This document shows positions 48,754 to 57,833 of a DNA stretch of 64,000 nucleotides, piece by piece. The position numbers and the translations under genes are program-made. The stretch covers positions 434,001 to 498,000 of the forward strand of contig NZ_CP021031.1 of assembly GCF_002117485.1 (NCBI RefSeq). Direction: 5' to 3'. Every line of letters begins with the position of its first letter. Within the stretch, counting starts at the first letter, position 1. The notes beneath the pieces are model-generated. The model did not search any database. It was not told the DNA's origin and worked only from the letters and a program-made list of their open reading frames with translations. The stretch is from Rhizobium sp. NXC14 (GTDB lineage Bacteria > Pseudomonadota > Alphaproteobacteria > Rhizobiales > Rhizobiaceae).

Positions 48754-49949
48754 TGTCCTTTTGCCGTTCGCCGCGCGGCGAGCGCTCGCTGTCGCCCGTC
48801 GTCAACCATCCCTGTCGCACCAGATATCGATATGGTGGTCCTCGCCGCGCCCCGCACCCCGATAACGCAGATTGAAGATGCTACCATGAGCTTTCAGCCT
48901 TGTCAGACGAAGAAGGGGTAATGCTCGCGAAATGGTATTCGCGAAAGTGGTCGGCTTCTGGTGTGAATTTGCGCCATCTTCCAATTCTATGAATGACTTG
49001 CGAGTAAGCGGGTAAGGAAATAGCGACGATAGTCTCCGAATCGTTAACTCAGCGGCAGCTTCGAATCAAAAAAACGGCTTTTCTTTGCCGGCCCCGAGCA
49101 GCGAATCGCCCTGCTCGGGTAACCGTGCACAGATTGCGGCCATACTTCCTCGTCGTGCAAGTCCTAACCAGAGTGTAATCGCCATCGACGACGCGGTTAA
49201 TTCGCGCGCTCTCGCCGCGGAATGAAAACGCGGTCCACAACGCCGTCGTCCGTGTTTTGCCCAGAGCGAGGACACTAGAGAGATCTCCGTCGCCGCAGAA
49301 AGCGAGCCACGCCCCCGCAGCAATGATCATGGCCGCGGGATCCCGTCACTAATCCACGCGAGATTCGGTCGAGATCGCGCTGTTTTTCCACGCTGGTGAT
49401 GTTGATTCCTGCTACCGGACTTCCGCGGCCTTCTGAACGAAACCACATTCAATTTTGCCGCTTGCTTGTCCTCTCCTGTTTGCCAATTATATCGGACCCG
49501 GTTTCATCTGCGTTTACGGAGACGCTCGGCCTCGAGCTGCAGTATGGTGTGCGGGAGCGGGGCGCAGTCGGTCCCGCCTCTCCTTCAGGCCACTATGTTG
49601 AGGCTCCTGCGGCTGCGCTGTTTCCCGCTCCCCACACGACGAGAATTCCCGAAATCCCGTTGGGCGGCCGCTATGCTGATTTCTCCAATGAAAGAACACA
49701 AGGAAAAAAACGCTTTGTTTTCGCGGCTTTCCCTGGGTTCGGTTCTACTTTGAGCGGCGTTTCGGCCGGTTGGCAAAATCTTCCCCGTTCGAAGGACAGC
49801 GTGTTCCGTCCTTCGGTCTTGAACCATTCTCCAATCCGTGCCCCCTGATGCCGTTTCCTTTCCGGCTTCGGTCACATAGTGGGGTTCGGTTCCCGGTTTC
49901 CCATTCTCCGATAAGAGCTCAGCCCAGACCTGCCGGGCTCGCTAAGAAA
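48754..49949. other. 1.2-kb stretch without recognisable genes
   Basis: Frames occur on both strands but none reads like a known protein or has a good start. G+C falls in places. It is likely decayed DNA between CysQ and the IS110 remnant. Confidence 0.4.
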
Positions 49950-50640
49950 TCATCGGGACAGCCGGGATATCGTTGCCGACGCACCCTCATCACTATCGAC
50001 GCCGCGCCGCTCGTAAGGGCGCTGGGCACGCAGGATCTGGAAGGTGATCGTCAAAAGCTTGCGCGCGATCGCGACGCGCGCCTTGTTAGTTCCATTCAAC
50101 TTCAGATGTTCGTATTGGGCACGAAGCTGCAAGTCGGAAGCGACGGCCGGTGCAACGGCCTCAACGAAGGCCCAGCGCAGCCACTTATTGCCCTGCTTGA
50201 TGATTTTCCCATGAAAGGTCTTGTCACCGCTCGAATAGGTCGAGGGAACAAGCCCGGCGTAGGCGGCTAGCTTCTTCGGGTTCCGGAAGCGGTCGATGTC
50301 GTCAATCTCGGCATCGATCAGCCGGGCGAAGAATTCCCCGATGCCAGGGATGGTCTTCAACAGCTTTACATTGCCGTTGGTCTTCGTCATTGCCTTGATC
50401 GTGGCTTCGGCCTGCTTGATCCGCCCGTCAATGTCGCCGATAAACTCCAGCCCCCGATCGATCTGGATGCGGTCGATCGCTGATACGTTGAGAGTGGCGA
50501 GCTGCTGGAGGCCGGTCTTGTTGAACAGGTCGCCCAGCTTCTTCAACTGCGCCGTCTGCTCTGGGTACCGGTCGAACACTGTCACACCCCGGTTCTTCAC
50601 CATCGTGCGCAGCCGGACATAGAACATCCGCTCACGAAGC
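49950..50640 (-). mobile_element. IS110-family transposase, 5'-truncated
   Basis: The minus frame from 50640 reads AIALRERMFYVRLRTMVKNR and later LLKTIPGIGEFFARLIDAEI, PKKLAAYAGLVPSTYSSGDK, HGKIIKQGNKWLRWAFVEA, the C-terminal Transposase_20 half with its serine. The N-terminal DEDD half is missing; the gene is cut at about 50640 by a piece of traG. About 230 residues remain. No inverted ends are seen, as usual for IS110. Confidence 0.85.
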
Positions 50641-50646
50641 GCGATC

Positions 50647-50995
50647 GCGGTGTTCGTGAATATGACGCCGGAGACGTTTTCCGGGGTCTACGCCAATGCT
50701 GTGAAGGAGACGCACTGGCTTTCCTACCCGAACTATGCCGCGCTGGTCTACGTTCTCCTTGACGAAATCGGATTCCGAGCCTTCGTAGATGCGCACCAGC
50801 CGCTCGCGCAGCTTCGGCTCCGGCTCGGATAGATTGGCCCGCACGCGGCGCAACGTCTGCTCCTTCTCGTCGGTATTGCCGGAGAGGCAAACGTCGGCGA
50901 TCAGCGCTGTCAAAAGCTGCATGGCCGAGGCACGGAAGAAGTCGTCGCGCGCCGACGTCGTTCGCGCATTGTCGGTCATGATCAATAACATGAGG
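50647..50995. pseudogene. traG: TraG/VirD4 coupling-protein fragment with an internal inversion
   Basis: On the minus strand 50991-50745 reads FFRASAMQLLTALIADVCLS and KLRERLVRIYEGSESDFVKE. The natural continuation, AVFVNMTPETFSGVYANAVK then ETHWLSYPNYAALV, is on the plus strand at 50647-50745. So a piece of about 100 bases is flipped. TraG couples the relaxosome to the mating channel in conjugation. Only this middle part remains. Confidence 0.8.
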
Positions 50996-51013
50996 ACCTG
51001 AAAATCCTTCCCA

Positions 51014-51436
51014 TCATAGCGCCTCCCAGGGGTTGATGATATCTAGCCCAGCGGCCGCGAATGGGCTGGTATCGCGCGTAGCGACCATGAACCCACGTGC
51101 CAACGCCGTTGCGGCGATATAGCCATCCGCATTGCTGATGGCTTTGCCTGCCCTCTTGGCTTGCGCCATCAGATCGGCATAAGTTCGTGACGCATCCAAG
51201 TCGAAGGGGAGTATGCGCCCCGCTAGGGCCGGCAATACCTCTCCTTCCAAGCGATTCAGATAGATCGTGCGTCGCTTGCCTGCTGGCATGGCCGCCAAGC
51301 CGAAACGCAGTTCGGCCACCGTAATTGCGGATAAATACAGCGTTTCGATCATCTGCGCATCGATCCAGGCCATCACATTGCGGTCGGGCTCGGCCTTCCA
51401 CAGTTCGGAAACGACGTTGGTATCGATGACGATCAT
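51014..51436 (-). CDS. vapC: VapC-type toxin (PIN domain)
   Basis: A 140-residue PIN-domain RNase. Acidic residues expected at the active site are in VIDTNVVSELW (D5), SAITVAELRFGL (E), NADGYIAATALARG (D) and ATRDTSPF (D). It cuts RNA when free of its antitoxin. The ATG overlaps the antitoxin stop by 4 bases. Confidence 0.92.
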   Translation of the reverse strand: MIVIDTNVVSELWKAEPDRNVMAWIDAQMIETLYLSAITVAELRFGLAAMPAGKRRTIYLNRLEGEVLPALAGRILPFDLDASRTYADLMAQAKRAGKAISNADGYIAATALARGFMVATRDTSPFAAAGLDIINPWEAL

Positions 51437-51690
51437 TCGAAGCTCATCGGTTCAGCCGGTGTCTTGTCACGCAGCTGGTTGAAATGCTCCGCTTCAGCAT
51501 CGGTCAGCCCTCCTGCGTCACGGGCAATAGACGCCAATAAAGAACCGAGTTTGACGCGCTCCGGCGGACGGACAATCGTTTCGAGGATCTCGCGGATCTC
51601 GGCCTCGGTGCTGCGGCCATGCATCGCTGCTCTCACGCGAAGCGCGCGGTGCACCTCATCCGGCAGGTTCCTAACGGTCACGCTCGCCAT
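51433..51690 (-). CDS. vapB: FitA/VapB-type antitoxin
   Basis: An 85-residue ribbon-helix-helix protein: VTVRNLPDEVHRALRVRAAM, HGRSTEAEIREILETIV. The C-terminal part binds and blocks the toxin; the dimer also represses the operon. It is the first gene of the pair. Confidence 0.9.
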   Translation of the reverse strand: MASVTVRNLPDEVHRALRVRAAMHGRSTEAEIREILETIVRPPERVKLGSLLASIARDAGGLTDAEAEHFNQLRDKTPAEPMSFE

Positions 51691-52125
51691 GATAACTTCC
51701 TTTCGACATAGATATCAATGATTGCACTATACATAATGTGATATCGCCATGCAATCTTCTCATATGACAGGTTAAACGGCGTCGCCGGCATGGGAGCAAC
51801 GCCGGTCCCGGGGGGCGTTATGGCTTACATGTAGGCCGGGCCAACTGCAATTTTATCATTGTGGCTAAGACCCATATTCCGCCACGTCTTGCTCTTGGAC
51901 AGGTTCGGCAGGAGGGTAGGTTGGCGGCAAGGGTCGAAGCGCGCGATGAGGCCGCCTCAGTTTTCCGCCGTCATAGGCCGATAACGCACAACACCCTTAC
52001 CCCACCCCAATCGGCAGCAAAGACGGTGAAGGGAGATTGGCGGTATGATCCCCACCTTTTGAGACAACCGGCAACCTTCAATGTTCAGTAAAATGCATTT
52101 TAATATTTTCTGATAGAATGCCGTC
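51691..52125. other. Spacer with no clear gene
   Basis: No gene supported. It probably includes the vapBC promoter near 51700-51740 (a TATACATAATG stretch) and decayed DNA. Confidence 0.35.
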
Positions 52126-52395
52126 ATGACCAAGCGCCCGCGCAAGCGTTCCACGCCGCTGTTACGTGATGACGGCGCCCCGATTCAAAGCCGCCCAATC
52201 CGGCAACGCGACCTGGCGCAGCCGCAGCTCCTATCCGATCCCATGCCAAATCATATCGAATCGGCACTCGCAAAATTGCTGACCAGGCCGCCTGCCGGCG
52301 ACGATTGGGGCTGGGAAGTCAAATGGGAGGGTACCGCCTCCACGTTCACATCGAGCAGCGCGGCGTGCCCTCGTACTCCCTTCCCGCCCGTCTGG
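52126..52395 (+). pseudogene. ATP-dependent DNA ligase (LigD-type) N-terminal fragment
   Basis: The frame gives PQLLSDPMPNHIESALAKLL and PPAGDDWGWEVKWEG. At about 52330 it shifts, and the next frame continues YRLHVHIEQRGV. Together they match the start of a ligase domain, including the K in EVKW-G that binds AMP. Nothing after about 52395 matches. These ligases join breaks in end-joining repair. Confidence 0.7.
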
Positions 52396-52396
52396 T

Positions 52397-52620
52397 TCAG
52401 GATTCATCGGTTTGGTCGCCGGTCTTTTTCAGCCTGTCGCGGATATATGCCTCTATGTAGTTAAAGACCTCTGCCGCGCCCTCATCCGTCTCGATCATAT
52501 CGATAGGGCGACGACCGCCTTCCTGACGCGCCCATTTCAAGATCTCACCTTCGTTACGCAGAACCGGCCGGGCCATTTCCAGCATCTTCGCAAGGTGATG
52601 CGGTTTCGCATACCATGAGT
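52397..52620 (-). pseudogene. MbcA/ParS/Xre-type antitoxin, C-terminal remnant
   Basis: LRNEGEILKWARQEGGRRPI then DMIETDEGAAEVFNYIEAYI resembles the toxin-binding end of this antitoxin family. The N-terminal DNA-binding part and a toxin gene (RES-type) are absent. The upstream frame is not protein-like. Confidence 0.5.
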
Positions 52621-52854
52621 GTGGCTTGATGCTGGCGCGGCAGCGGCCAGGAACTCCATGGCAATTGTGAGGCGCGCAGCTCATCCTCCGAGATATACCG
52701 CCTGACCCAATGGGCGAGTTGTGCGAGCGAGACGTTTGCTTCGCGTTCAAGGTCACCGCCCGCCCCGACGTTGCGCGTCGGCGGCCGGTAGTGGCGGGGC
52801 TGCGCCTGCCAGAGTTCAACCGCCGGCCTCGCCGTCAGGGGCGTTTGGGGCGGC

Positions 52855-53515
52855 CGCGGGTATATTCGATCGCGCGAGCCCGCTTCTTTGCCGCGCGGCG
52901 CGGATCAAGCACTACCGCGAACTGCTCAAGATCACGCGCACGACCTTGAGTTATCTGCAGCAGGCGAGTGAACAGTTGCCGGTGGTCCATGGGATGGCGC
53001 TACCCAGTGCCTCGGCCTGCTGCAACAGCCGCACCGTCACGCGGACAGTGTCCCATAACAGGCTGCTGTCGCTCGGCTCATGGATCAGTGCGGCGGTGAC
53101 GGTGCTGTCAACGCGCACGACTTTGCCACTTTCCAGCTTCTCCTGCCGGGCGCTCGCCAGCAGCACCCGGTTTATCTCTTCAAAGGTTTGCGCCCGGATC
53201 GCGCTGATCCTCTTGTGCAAGACCGACTTCTTCGGGTTCCATCCCCACGGCAGCCGGGCAAAGGCGCGGAACGAGGCGGAGTCTTTAACTCAACTGGCGA
53301 TGCTGCTTGAGCAGCGCGCAGCGCAGCACAGCCTCGGCTGGTAGCCCCTCGCGGCCGGTCTGTCTGAGACCATGCCGGCGCAGGTCGCGCGCCACCAACC
53401 CGAGCAGATCGCTATGCTCATCCAGCCACTGAGACATGGCTTTCAATTCACGGCCGATCTCGTGTCCGGCAAAAAGATCGAATATACTGGATTGGACGGT
53501 GCGTTCTTGGCGCAT
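52855..53515. mobile_element. ISNCY-type transposase remnant, partly inverted
   Basis: The minus strand from 53515 reads QSSIFDLFAGHEIGRELKAM, then after a frame break near 53295 FRAFARLPWGWNPKKSVLHK and RISAIRAQTFEEINRVLLAS, to about 52985. The next part of the same protein (KHYRELLKITRTTLSYLQQA) is on the plus strand at 52905-52985. The element is broken by a shift and an inversion, and the C-terminus is gone. Confidence 0.7.
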
Positions 53516-53522
53516 TGTCGGC

Positions 53523-53588
53523 CCCGGCGGTTACGGGTTTGTCTTTAGAATCAGTAGCTTGATCTAAAGTATACCTGAAACCGCCGGG
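53523..53588. repeat. Inverted repeat next to the ISNCY remnant
   Basis: CCCGGCGGTT (53523-53532) pairs with AACCGCCGGG (53579-53588), with an inner TCTTTAGA/TCTAAAG pair. It is likely an element end or a hairpin with a role in its regulation. Confidence 0.5.
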
Positions 53589-53666
53589 CTTTACCTGCGG
53601 CAATGTCGCAATTCCTCCAACAATGGACGGGCACTAGGCTAGAGATGGGTCAGCCCTACCGGTGAA

Positions 53667-53692
53667 GGTCGCAATCATTCTTGATTGCAACC
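53667..53692 (-). terminator. Hairpin after the peroxidase gene
   Basis: GGTCGCAATCA and TGATTGCAACC pair around a 4-base loop, 20 bases beyond the stop codon. There is no T-run. Confidence 0.5.
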
Positions 53693-53714
53693 TCTCCTAG
53701 CCAGCTCGAGCCGT

Positions 53715-54788
53715 TTATTTTCCTAAGATCTGCAACACAGGGCGGGGTGTTCCCCCCGTCTCGGCTGGCAAAAGTGGATAGGCGACCTCCGGTACCGTTC
53801 CGGTCAGCGAATTAAGAAAGGCAACGATGAGGTCGACTTCTTCTTCCTTCAATGCTTCGCCGAGCTGGGCGGTCCCCATGATGGCGACGGCCTGTTTGAG
53901 ATCCCAAACCTTACCCGAATGAAAGTAAGGTGCCGTGAGTGCTACGTTGCGCAGCGGAGCTGCGCGGAAAACATATAAATCGTCGGATTTATTGGTGACG
54001 GCAAAACGGCCCTTGTCTTTTTCCGGCAGGACGTCGACGCTGGGCTTTTCAACAATGCCAAAACGGTAATAGCCATTCCCACCAACATTGGTACCAGCAT
54101 GGCAGGACGAGCAGCCTTTTTCCATGAAAAGCGTCAGGCCCTGTTTCTGTTTGGAAGTCATTGCGGCGTCATCGCCATTGAGAAAGGCATCGAAGGGAGC
54201 CGGCGTGACAAGTGTCGCCTCAAAGGCTTCGATTGCCTTGGCGAAGTTGTCGAAGGTGACGGGATCGGCGTCACCCGCGAAAGCTGCACTGAACCACTCG
54301 ACATATTGCGGCATCGATTTGAGCGTGGCAATGACTTGACCCGGTGTATTGGCCATTTCGACACTGGCTTGGACCGGTCCCTTGGCCTGAGCCTTCAGGT
54401 CTTCGGCACGACCGTCCCAGAACTGCGCGATGTTGAAGACAGCGTTCAGTGCCGTCGGCGCGTTGCGCGGTCCCTTCTGCCAACCATGGCCGATCGAGGT
54501 TTCAAGATTGTCGTCGCCCCCAGTGGCCAGGTTGTGGCACGAGTTGCATGAGAAAACGCTTGACGCCGAGACGCGTGGATCGAAGAACAGTGCCTTGCCT
54601 AGGACGATTTTCTCCGATGTGATCCGGTTGTTGACGACTGCCGGCGTGGTGGATGGCAAAGCCTTGAAGGTAGCCAGCGCCATTGCTCTGAGGTCTGCGG
54701 GGATCGAATCCGCAGTAAAGGCGGTGGTCGCCATCAAGGCGGCAGCCATCGTAGTGAACAGGATTTTGATGGGCCGCAAACCGAGCAC
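53715..54788 (-). CDS. Di-haem cytochrome c peroxidase (CcpA/MauG family)
   Basis: About 357 residues from the proposed GTG at 54788. A signal peptide (ILFTTMAAALMATTAFTA) sends it to the periplasm. Two haem c sites are visible: CNSCH in FSCNSCHNLATGGDD and CSSCH in EKGCSSCHAGTNVGGNGYY; RNAPTALNAVFN and ALTAPYFHSGKVWDL are also family motifs. It reduces H2O2 with electrons from cytochrome c. A longer open frame upstream to 55121 is not protein-like, so the GTG is preferred; the length is then normal. It lies downstream of a NifA-type promoter at 55296, with a small frame in between. Confidence 0.88.
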   Translation of the reverse strand: MLGLRPIKILFTTMAAALMATTAFTADSIPADLRAMALATFKALPSTTPAVVNNRITSEKIVLGKALFFDPRVSASSVFSCNSCHNLATGGDDNLETSIGHGWQKGPRNAPTALNAVFNIAQFWDGRAEDLKAQAKGPVQASVEMANTPGQVIATLKSMPQYVEWFSAAFAGDADPVTFDNFAKAIEAFEATLVTPAPFDAFLNGDDAAMTSKQKQGLTLFMEKGCSSCHAGTNVGGNGYYRFGIVEKPSVDVLPEKDKGRFAVTNKSDDLYVFRAAPLRNVALTAPYFHSGKVWDLKQAVAIMGTAQLGEALKEEEVDLIVAFLNSLTGTVPEVAYPLLPAETGGTPRPVLQILGK

Positions 54789-55005
54789 ATCGAGAGCCTC
54801 GATCACCACGAGGTTCGAAAGTCCTCGGGCCTTACCGGCCGCCCATGCTGATGGAGAAGTAGGCCAGGCAGCTTGCCTGCGGGCCGTCTTCCTTCCCTGC
54901 GAAAAATTGCGGTTCTTTGTCGATGATCGCGGAATAGGCCAGGCCCAGCCGCCTCTGAGGTAATAGGAAACGCGGATTTCCTGCGCCAGTGAATCCATTT
55001 TTTTT

Positions 55006-55239
55006 TCATGAATCATCAGCCCCTCCCGCAGTTGCCGTGACAGCGCCTTTATGGACATCGAGGATCTCGCCGGGTTGGAACGAATGTAGAGTTGGGCGTC
55101 CGCGCGAGGGAACTGCGGCAAGCTCCTGTGCAGCCTTGGCTCGACTATTCCTGTACGACCTCTTAATTCCTCTGCATCTGGATCGTCCTATTCTAGAAGG
55201 ATCGGATCCAGGCCCCGGCGGAAAGCAATTTTCTGACAT
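55006..55239 (-). CDS. Small hypothetical protein directly behind a NifA-type promoter
   Basis: A 77-residue frame (SENCFPPGPGSDPSRIGRSR, ..., TLHSFQPGEILDVHKGAVTA). ATG at 55239 with CGGAG 9 bases upstream, about 46 bases after the predicted start of transcription. No family recognised. It may be a leader gene of the peroxidase operon. A run of nine A residues just after its end (near 55005) could be a slippage site. Confidence 0.45.
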   Translation of the reverse strand: MSENCFPPGPGSDPSRIGRSRCRGIKRSYRNSRAKAAQELAAVPSRGRPTLHSFQPGEILDVHKGAVTATAGGADDS

Positions 55240-55295
55240 TTCGACATTCTCCGCACAATTATCGTTGCTCTTTTGCGCACCTGCAAATGGCTCCA

Positions 55296-55311
55296 CGCAA
55301 TATGCCTGCCA
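55296..55311 (-). promoter_or_regulatory. Sigma-54 promoter
   Basis: The minus strand reads TGGCAGGCATATTGCG, matching TGGCA, G at position 7 and TTGC, with correct spacing. An exact NifA site lies about 75 bases upstream. Confidence 0.8.
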
Positions 55312-55376
55312 TAAGCAAAACTCTCTTTTTTGATACAGCATAATCGATCGAACCCGCCGTCTTGCATTTCCGATAT

Positions 55377-55392
55377 TGTGATACATCGGACA
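55377..55392. promoter_or_regulatory. NifA site (TGT-N10-ACA)
   Basis: TGTGATACATCGGACA, exact spacing, upstream of the sigma-54 promoter at 55296-55311 on the minus strand. Confidence 0.75.
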
Positions 55393-55549
55393 ATGCTACG
55401 CGACATGGAACCGTGACAGGCGGACTTGCCAAAAGTGGGCCGCCGTCTATTCAGCAATGATGCCGACCTGCGGCCCCCGCTTGGCGGCGTAAACGCTCCG
55501 CTCTGGCCACTCGCATTCATCGGGTCCGCGCCATAGAGCACGTGACGGA

Positions 55550-56240
55550 AACCTGCCCAGGTAAGAATCTACTGCCGCAGAGCTCGGCGTTCTTCCAACG
55601 AGATCGACGCCGACGCCGATCTTACGATCATCCAATGATTATGATCCGTGGGCGGCTCATTGAACCGCTTTTGCAGTTCCGCCTGCCGCTGGCGAGCCGG
55701 CGGCCGCAAGGGAGGCTGCGCCGCGGCTCAGGTCGAGTTGTGTCGGATCCGACAATTGTCAAGCCACGCCCTTGCAGCCTTTGCTCTTCGCCGCGGCCCG
55801 GATCGGGCCCGCGATATTCACGGGAAGGAACAAAGATGAAGGACGATCGCACGGCGATCGGAATGCAGATGGAAAGAGAACAAATCGAGCAATTGCGGAA
55901 AAGTGTCGGTTGCGCCGGTGCTGGCGACCTTGGGTTTTTGCAATCGACGTCAGAGCACCAGGCGGGCGATGAAGTGTCGCCGCGGAAGTGAGATCATCGT
56001 TGCTACGCATGACGGGCGCGGCTGGTTCTACCCGCTCGGGGAGGAAAAAGCGATGTGTTTTCCCTGATGTCGCGTCTGGAACGCGTCGGCTTTCACGAGG
56101 TTTGCCAGCGCATCGCGGCGCTGAGCGGCCACCGACCGGTGCCGGCGTGGCAGGGGTCAAAAGGCGATCGTGGTGCCGAGATTCCCGCCAGGCATTGGGC
56201 AGCATGGGCTCGTGCTGCAGACGAGGCAAGAATCTGTTGA
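55550..56240 (+). pseudogene. Decayed copy of the 18654 and toprim gene pair
   Basis: 55590-55635 matches the end of the small gene (GAGATCGACGCCGACG). 55680-55730 matches the spacer (CCGCAAGGGAGGCT). From ATG 55869 the sequence follows the toprim gene at 19016 (ATGGAAAGAGAACAAATCGA), with shifts and an early stop at 55991, and matching DNA to about 56140. The rest of the toprim gene is missing. Confidence 0.85.
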
Positions 56241-56407
56241 AGGAGAAGCGGCCGCCGCAGGCGTGCAGTTCTGCACCAGGAACTCAAGAGAGCATTTGAG
56301 GATCCTAAACAACATCGCCGGTGCATCGACAGCGGCATAGTCACTCGCGGCGCTTCCACTCCATATTCACTATCCACCATCGTAATATCTGTGCATACAT
56401 AACATCC

Positions 56408-56974
56408 ATGTCTGACACCGCAAATACATCCTTATCCCGTCATCCTGCTGCTGCTTTCAGTGGAGGAGCCATAATTGGCGCTCTCGGCGGCCTCATCGGC
56501 CTCGGTGGCGCCGAGTTTCGGCTTCCGATCCTAATCGTCCTGGTCGTCGGGCACGCCGCCACAGCGGGCCAGCCATTGTTGACGGGAGCGGCCCAACTTG
56601 TCGCAGGGGTGATTGCAGGCCTCATCATCGGCATCGTCGCGGCATTGCTCGGCGTCGCCGGAGGTGAACTACTGATCCCAACGCTTGTCCTTCTGTTTGG
56701 GGCGGAAGTCAAGGTCGCCGGTAGTCTCTCACTCGCCGTCAGTCTGCCGACGATGCTGGTGAGCTTCACGCGATACAGCCGGGATCAGAGCTTCTCGGTG
56801 ATTGGCCGGAACAAGACGTTCATGCTGGTGATGGCGGCAGGATCGATCGTTGGCACATTTATCGGCGGTCTACTGCTCGGCATCGTTCCGAATGCGATAT
56901 TGCTTCCGGCCTTGGCAATCATTCTTCTGATCTCTGCGGTGAAGGTGTGGCGGACTAGCCGCGCAACTCTGTAG
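56408..56974 (+). CDS. Short TauE/SafE-family membrane protein
   Basis: A 188-residue protein with several membrane segments (FSGGAIIGALGGLIGLGGAE, VAALLGVAGGELLIPTLVLL). The two glycine-rich repeats are typical of sulphite/sulphonate-type exporters. Full-length members of this type have about 250 residues; the region between the first repeat and the second (after RLPILIVLVVGHAA) looks shortened. It may be a working small version or a deleted copy. Confidence 0.72.
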   Translation: MSDTANTSLSRHPAAAFSGGAIIGALGGLIGLGGAEFRLPILIVLVVGHAATAGQPLLTGAAQLVAGVIAGLIIGIVAALLGVAGGELLIPTLVLLFGAEVKVAGSLSLAVSLPTMLVSFTRYSRDQSFSVIGRNKTFMLVMAAGSIVGTFIGGLLLGIVPNAILLPALAIILLISAVKVWRTSRATL

Positions 56975-57300
56975 CTGATCCCAACCCGTACAAAGAACGA
57001 GAGCGCAGGCCTGGCCGCGCTGGGCTCCATACCGGCGTGGTAGGAGCGCGCGACGCCCGGCGCGTCCGCGCAACTTGTCGCCGTCCTCCGCTTGCGCTGC
57101 TGCTGATTACTCAAGGTCCTGAAGAACGACCCCCGGGCCATCTTCACCGCCACGAGCAAGGCGCAGCAAGCGTGCTGATTGGATGCATGCGCAGCAGCCC
57201 CAGGCGAAGAAGATGGCAGGTGAGCAGTATCATCTTCATCGCGGGGGATTTAAAGATCCCGCACACTGTTTTGTGACAGCCGTAACATTGGAATGCAGCT
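56975..57300. other. Spacer between TauE-like gene and chrB remnant
   Basis: No gene or clear element supported in these 326 bases. Confidence 0.35.
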
Positions 57301-57797
57301 ATGGCTACGTCATCCTGGCTGCTGCTGACCTACAAAGTCCCGCCCGAACCCGGTGCAAAGCGGGTCGCGTTATGGCGGCGGTTGAAGGGAATGGGTGCAG
57401 TGTATCTGCAGAACGGGGTTTGCCTGCTCCCCAAGACCGACGACCACGTCCGCGGCTGAAGATGATCGAGAATTGGCGTCTCCGAGATGGAGAATCCGTG
57501 ATCTTGGAAACGGTCGCGGTCGATCGGCTCCAAGAAGAGAAAGTCATCGCCAGATTCCAGGCTGACCGAGACGAGGCCTATCGGGAGTTCATCGACAAGT
57601 GCCGGGATTCCGATGCGGAGATCGCAACGGGCAGCGGACCACTTCACCTACGCCGAGCTTGAGGAGAATGACGTCGATCTGAAGAACCTACAAGGCTGCT
57701 CTGTAAACTCCGACTTTATGGCGCGGCTCTTAGAGCCGAGGCTGAAGAATGGCTGCATGCCTGCGAGGCATTGCTCGACATTTATGCCAGCAGGTGA
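57301..57797 (+). pseudogene. chrB: ChrB-type chromate-resistance protein, multiply frameshifted
   Basis: Starts as SSWLLLTYKVPPEPGAKRVA, then LWRRLKGMGAVYLQNGVCLL, shifts near 57455 to LRDGESVILETVAVDRLQEE and KVIARFQADRDEAYREFIDK, shifts again near 57625 to ADHFTYAELEENDVDLKNLQ, and again near 57715 to EAEEWLHACEALLDIYASR with the true stop at 57797. These join as the ChrB N-terminal domain, with at least three frame breaks. No chrA lies nearby. Confidence 0.85.
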
Positions 57798-57833
57798 CGC
57801 ACACGACGAGAACCGCTAATTTGGAGCCCCACT

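Noticed and set aside
49396..49848. A 150-residue plus frame
   Set aside because: No recognisable family, unusual composition, no ribosome site.
54789..55121. N-terminal extension of the peroxidase gene to an upstream ATG
   Set aside because: The added 111 residues are not protein-like and would bury the signal peptide inside the protein.
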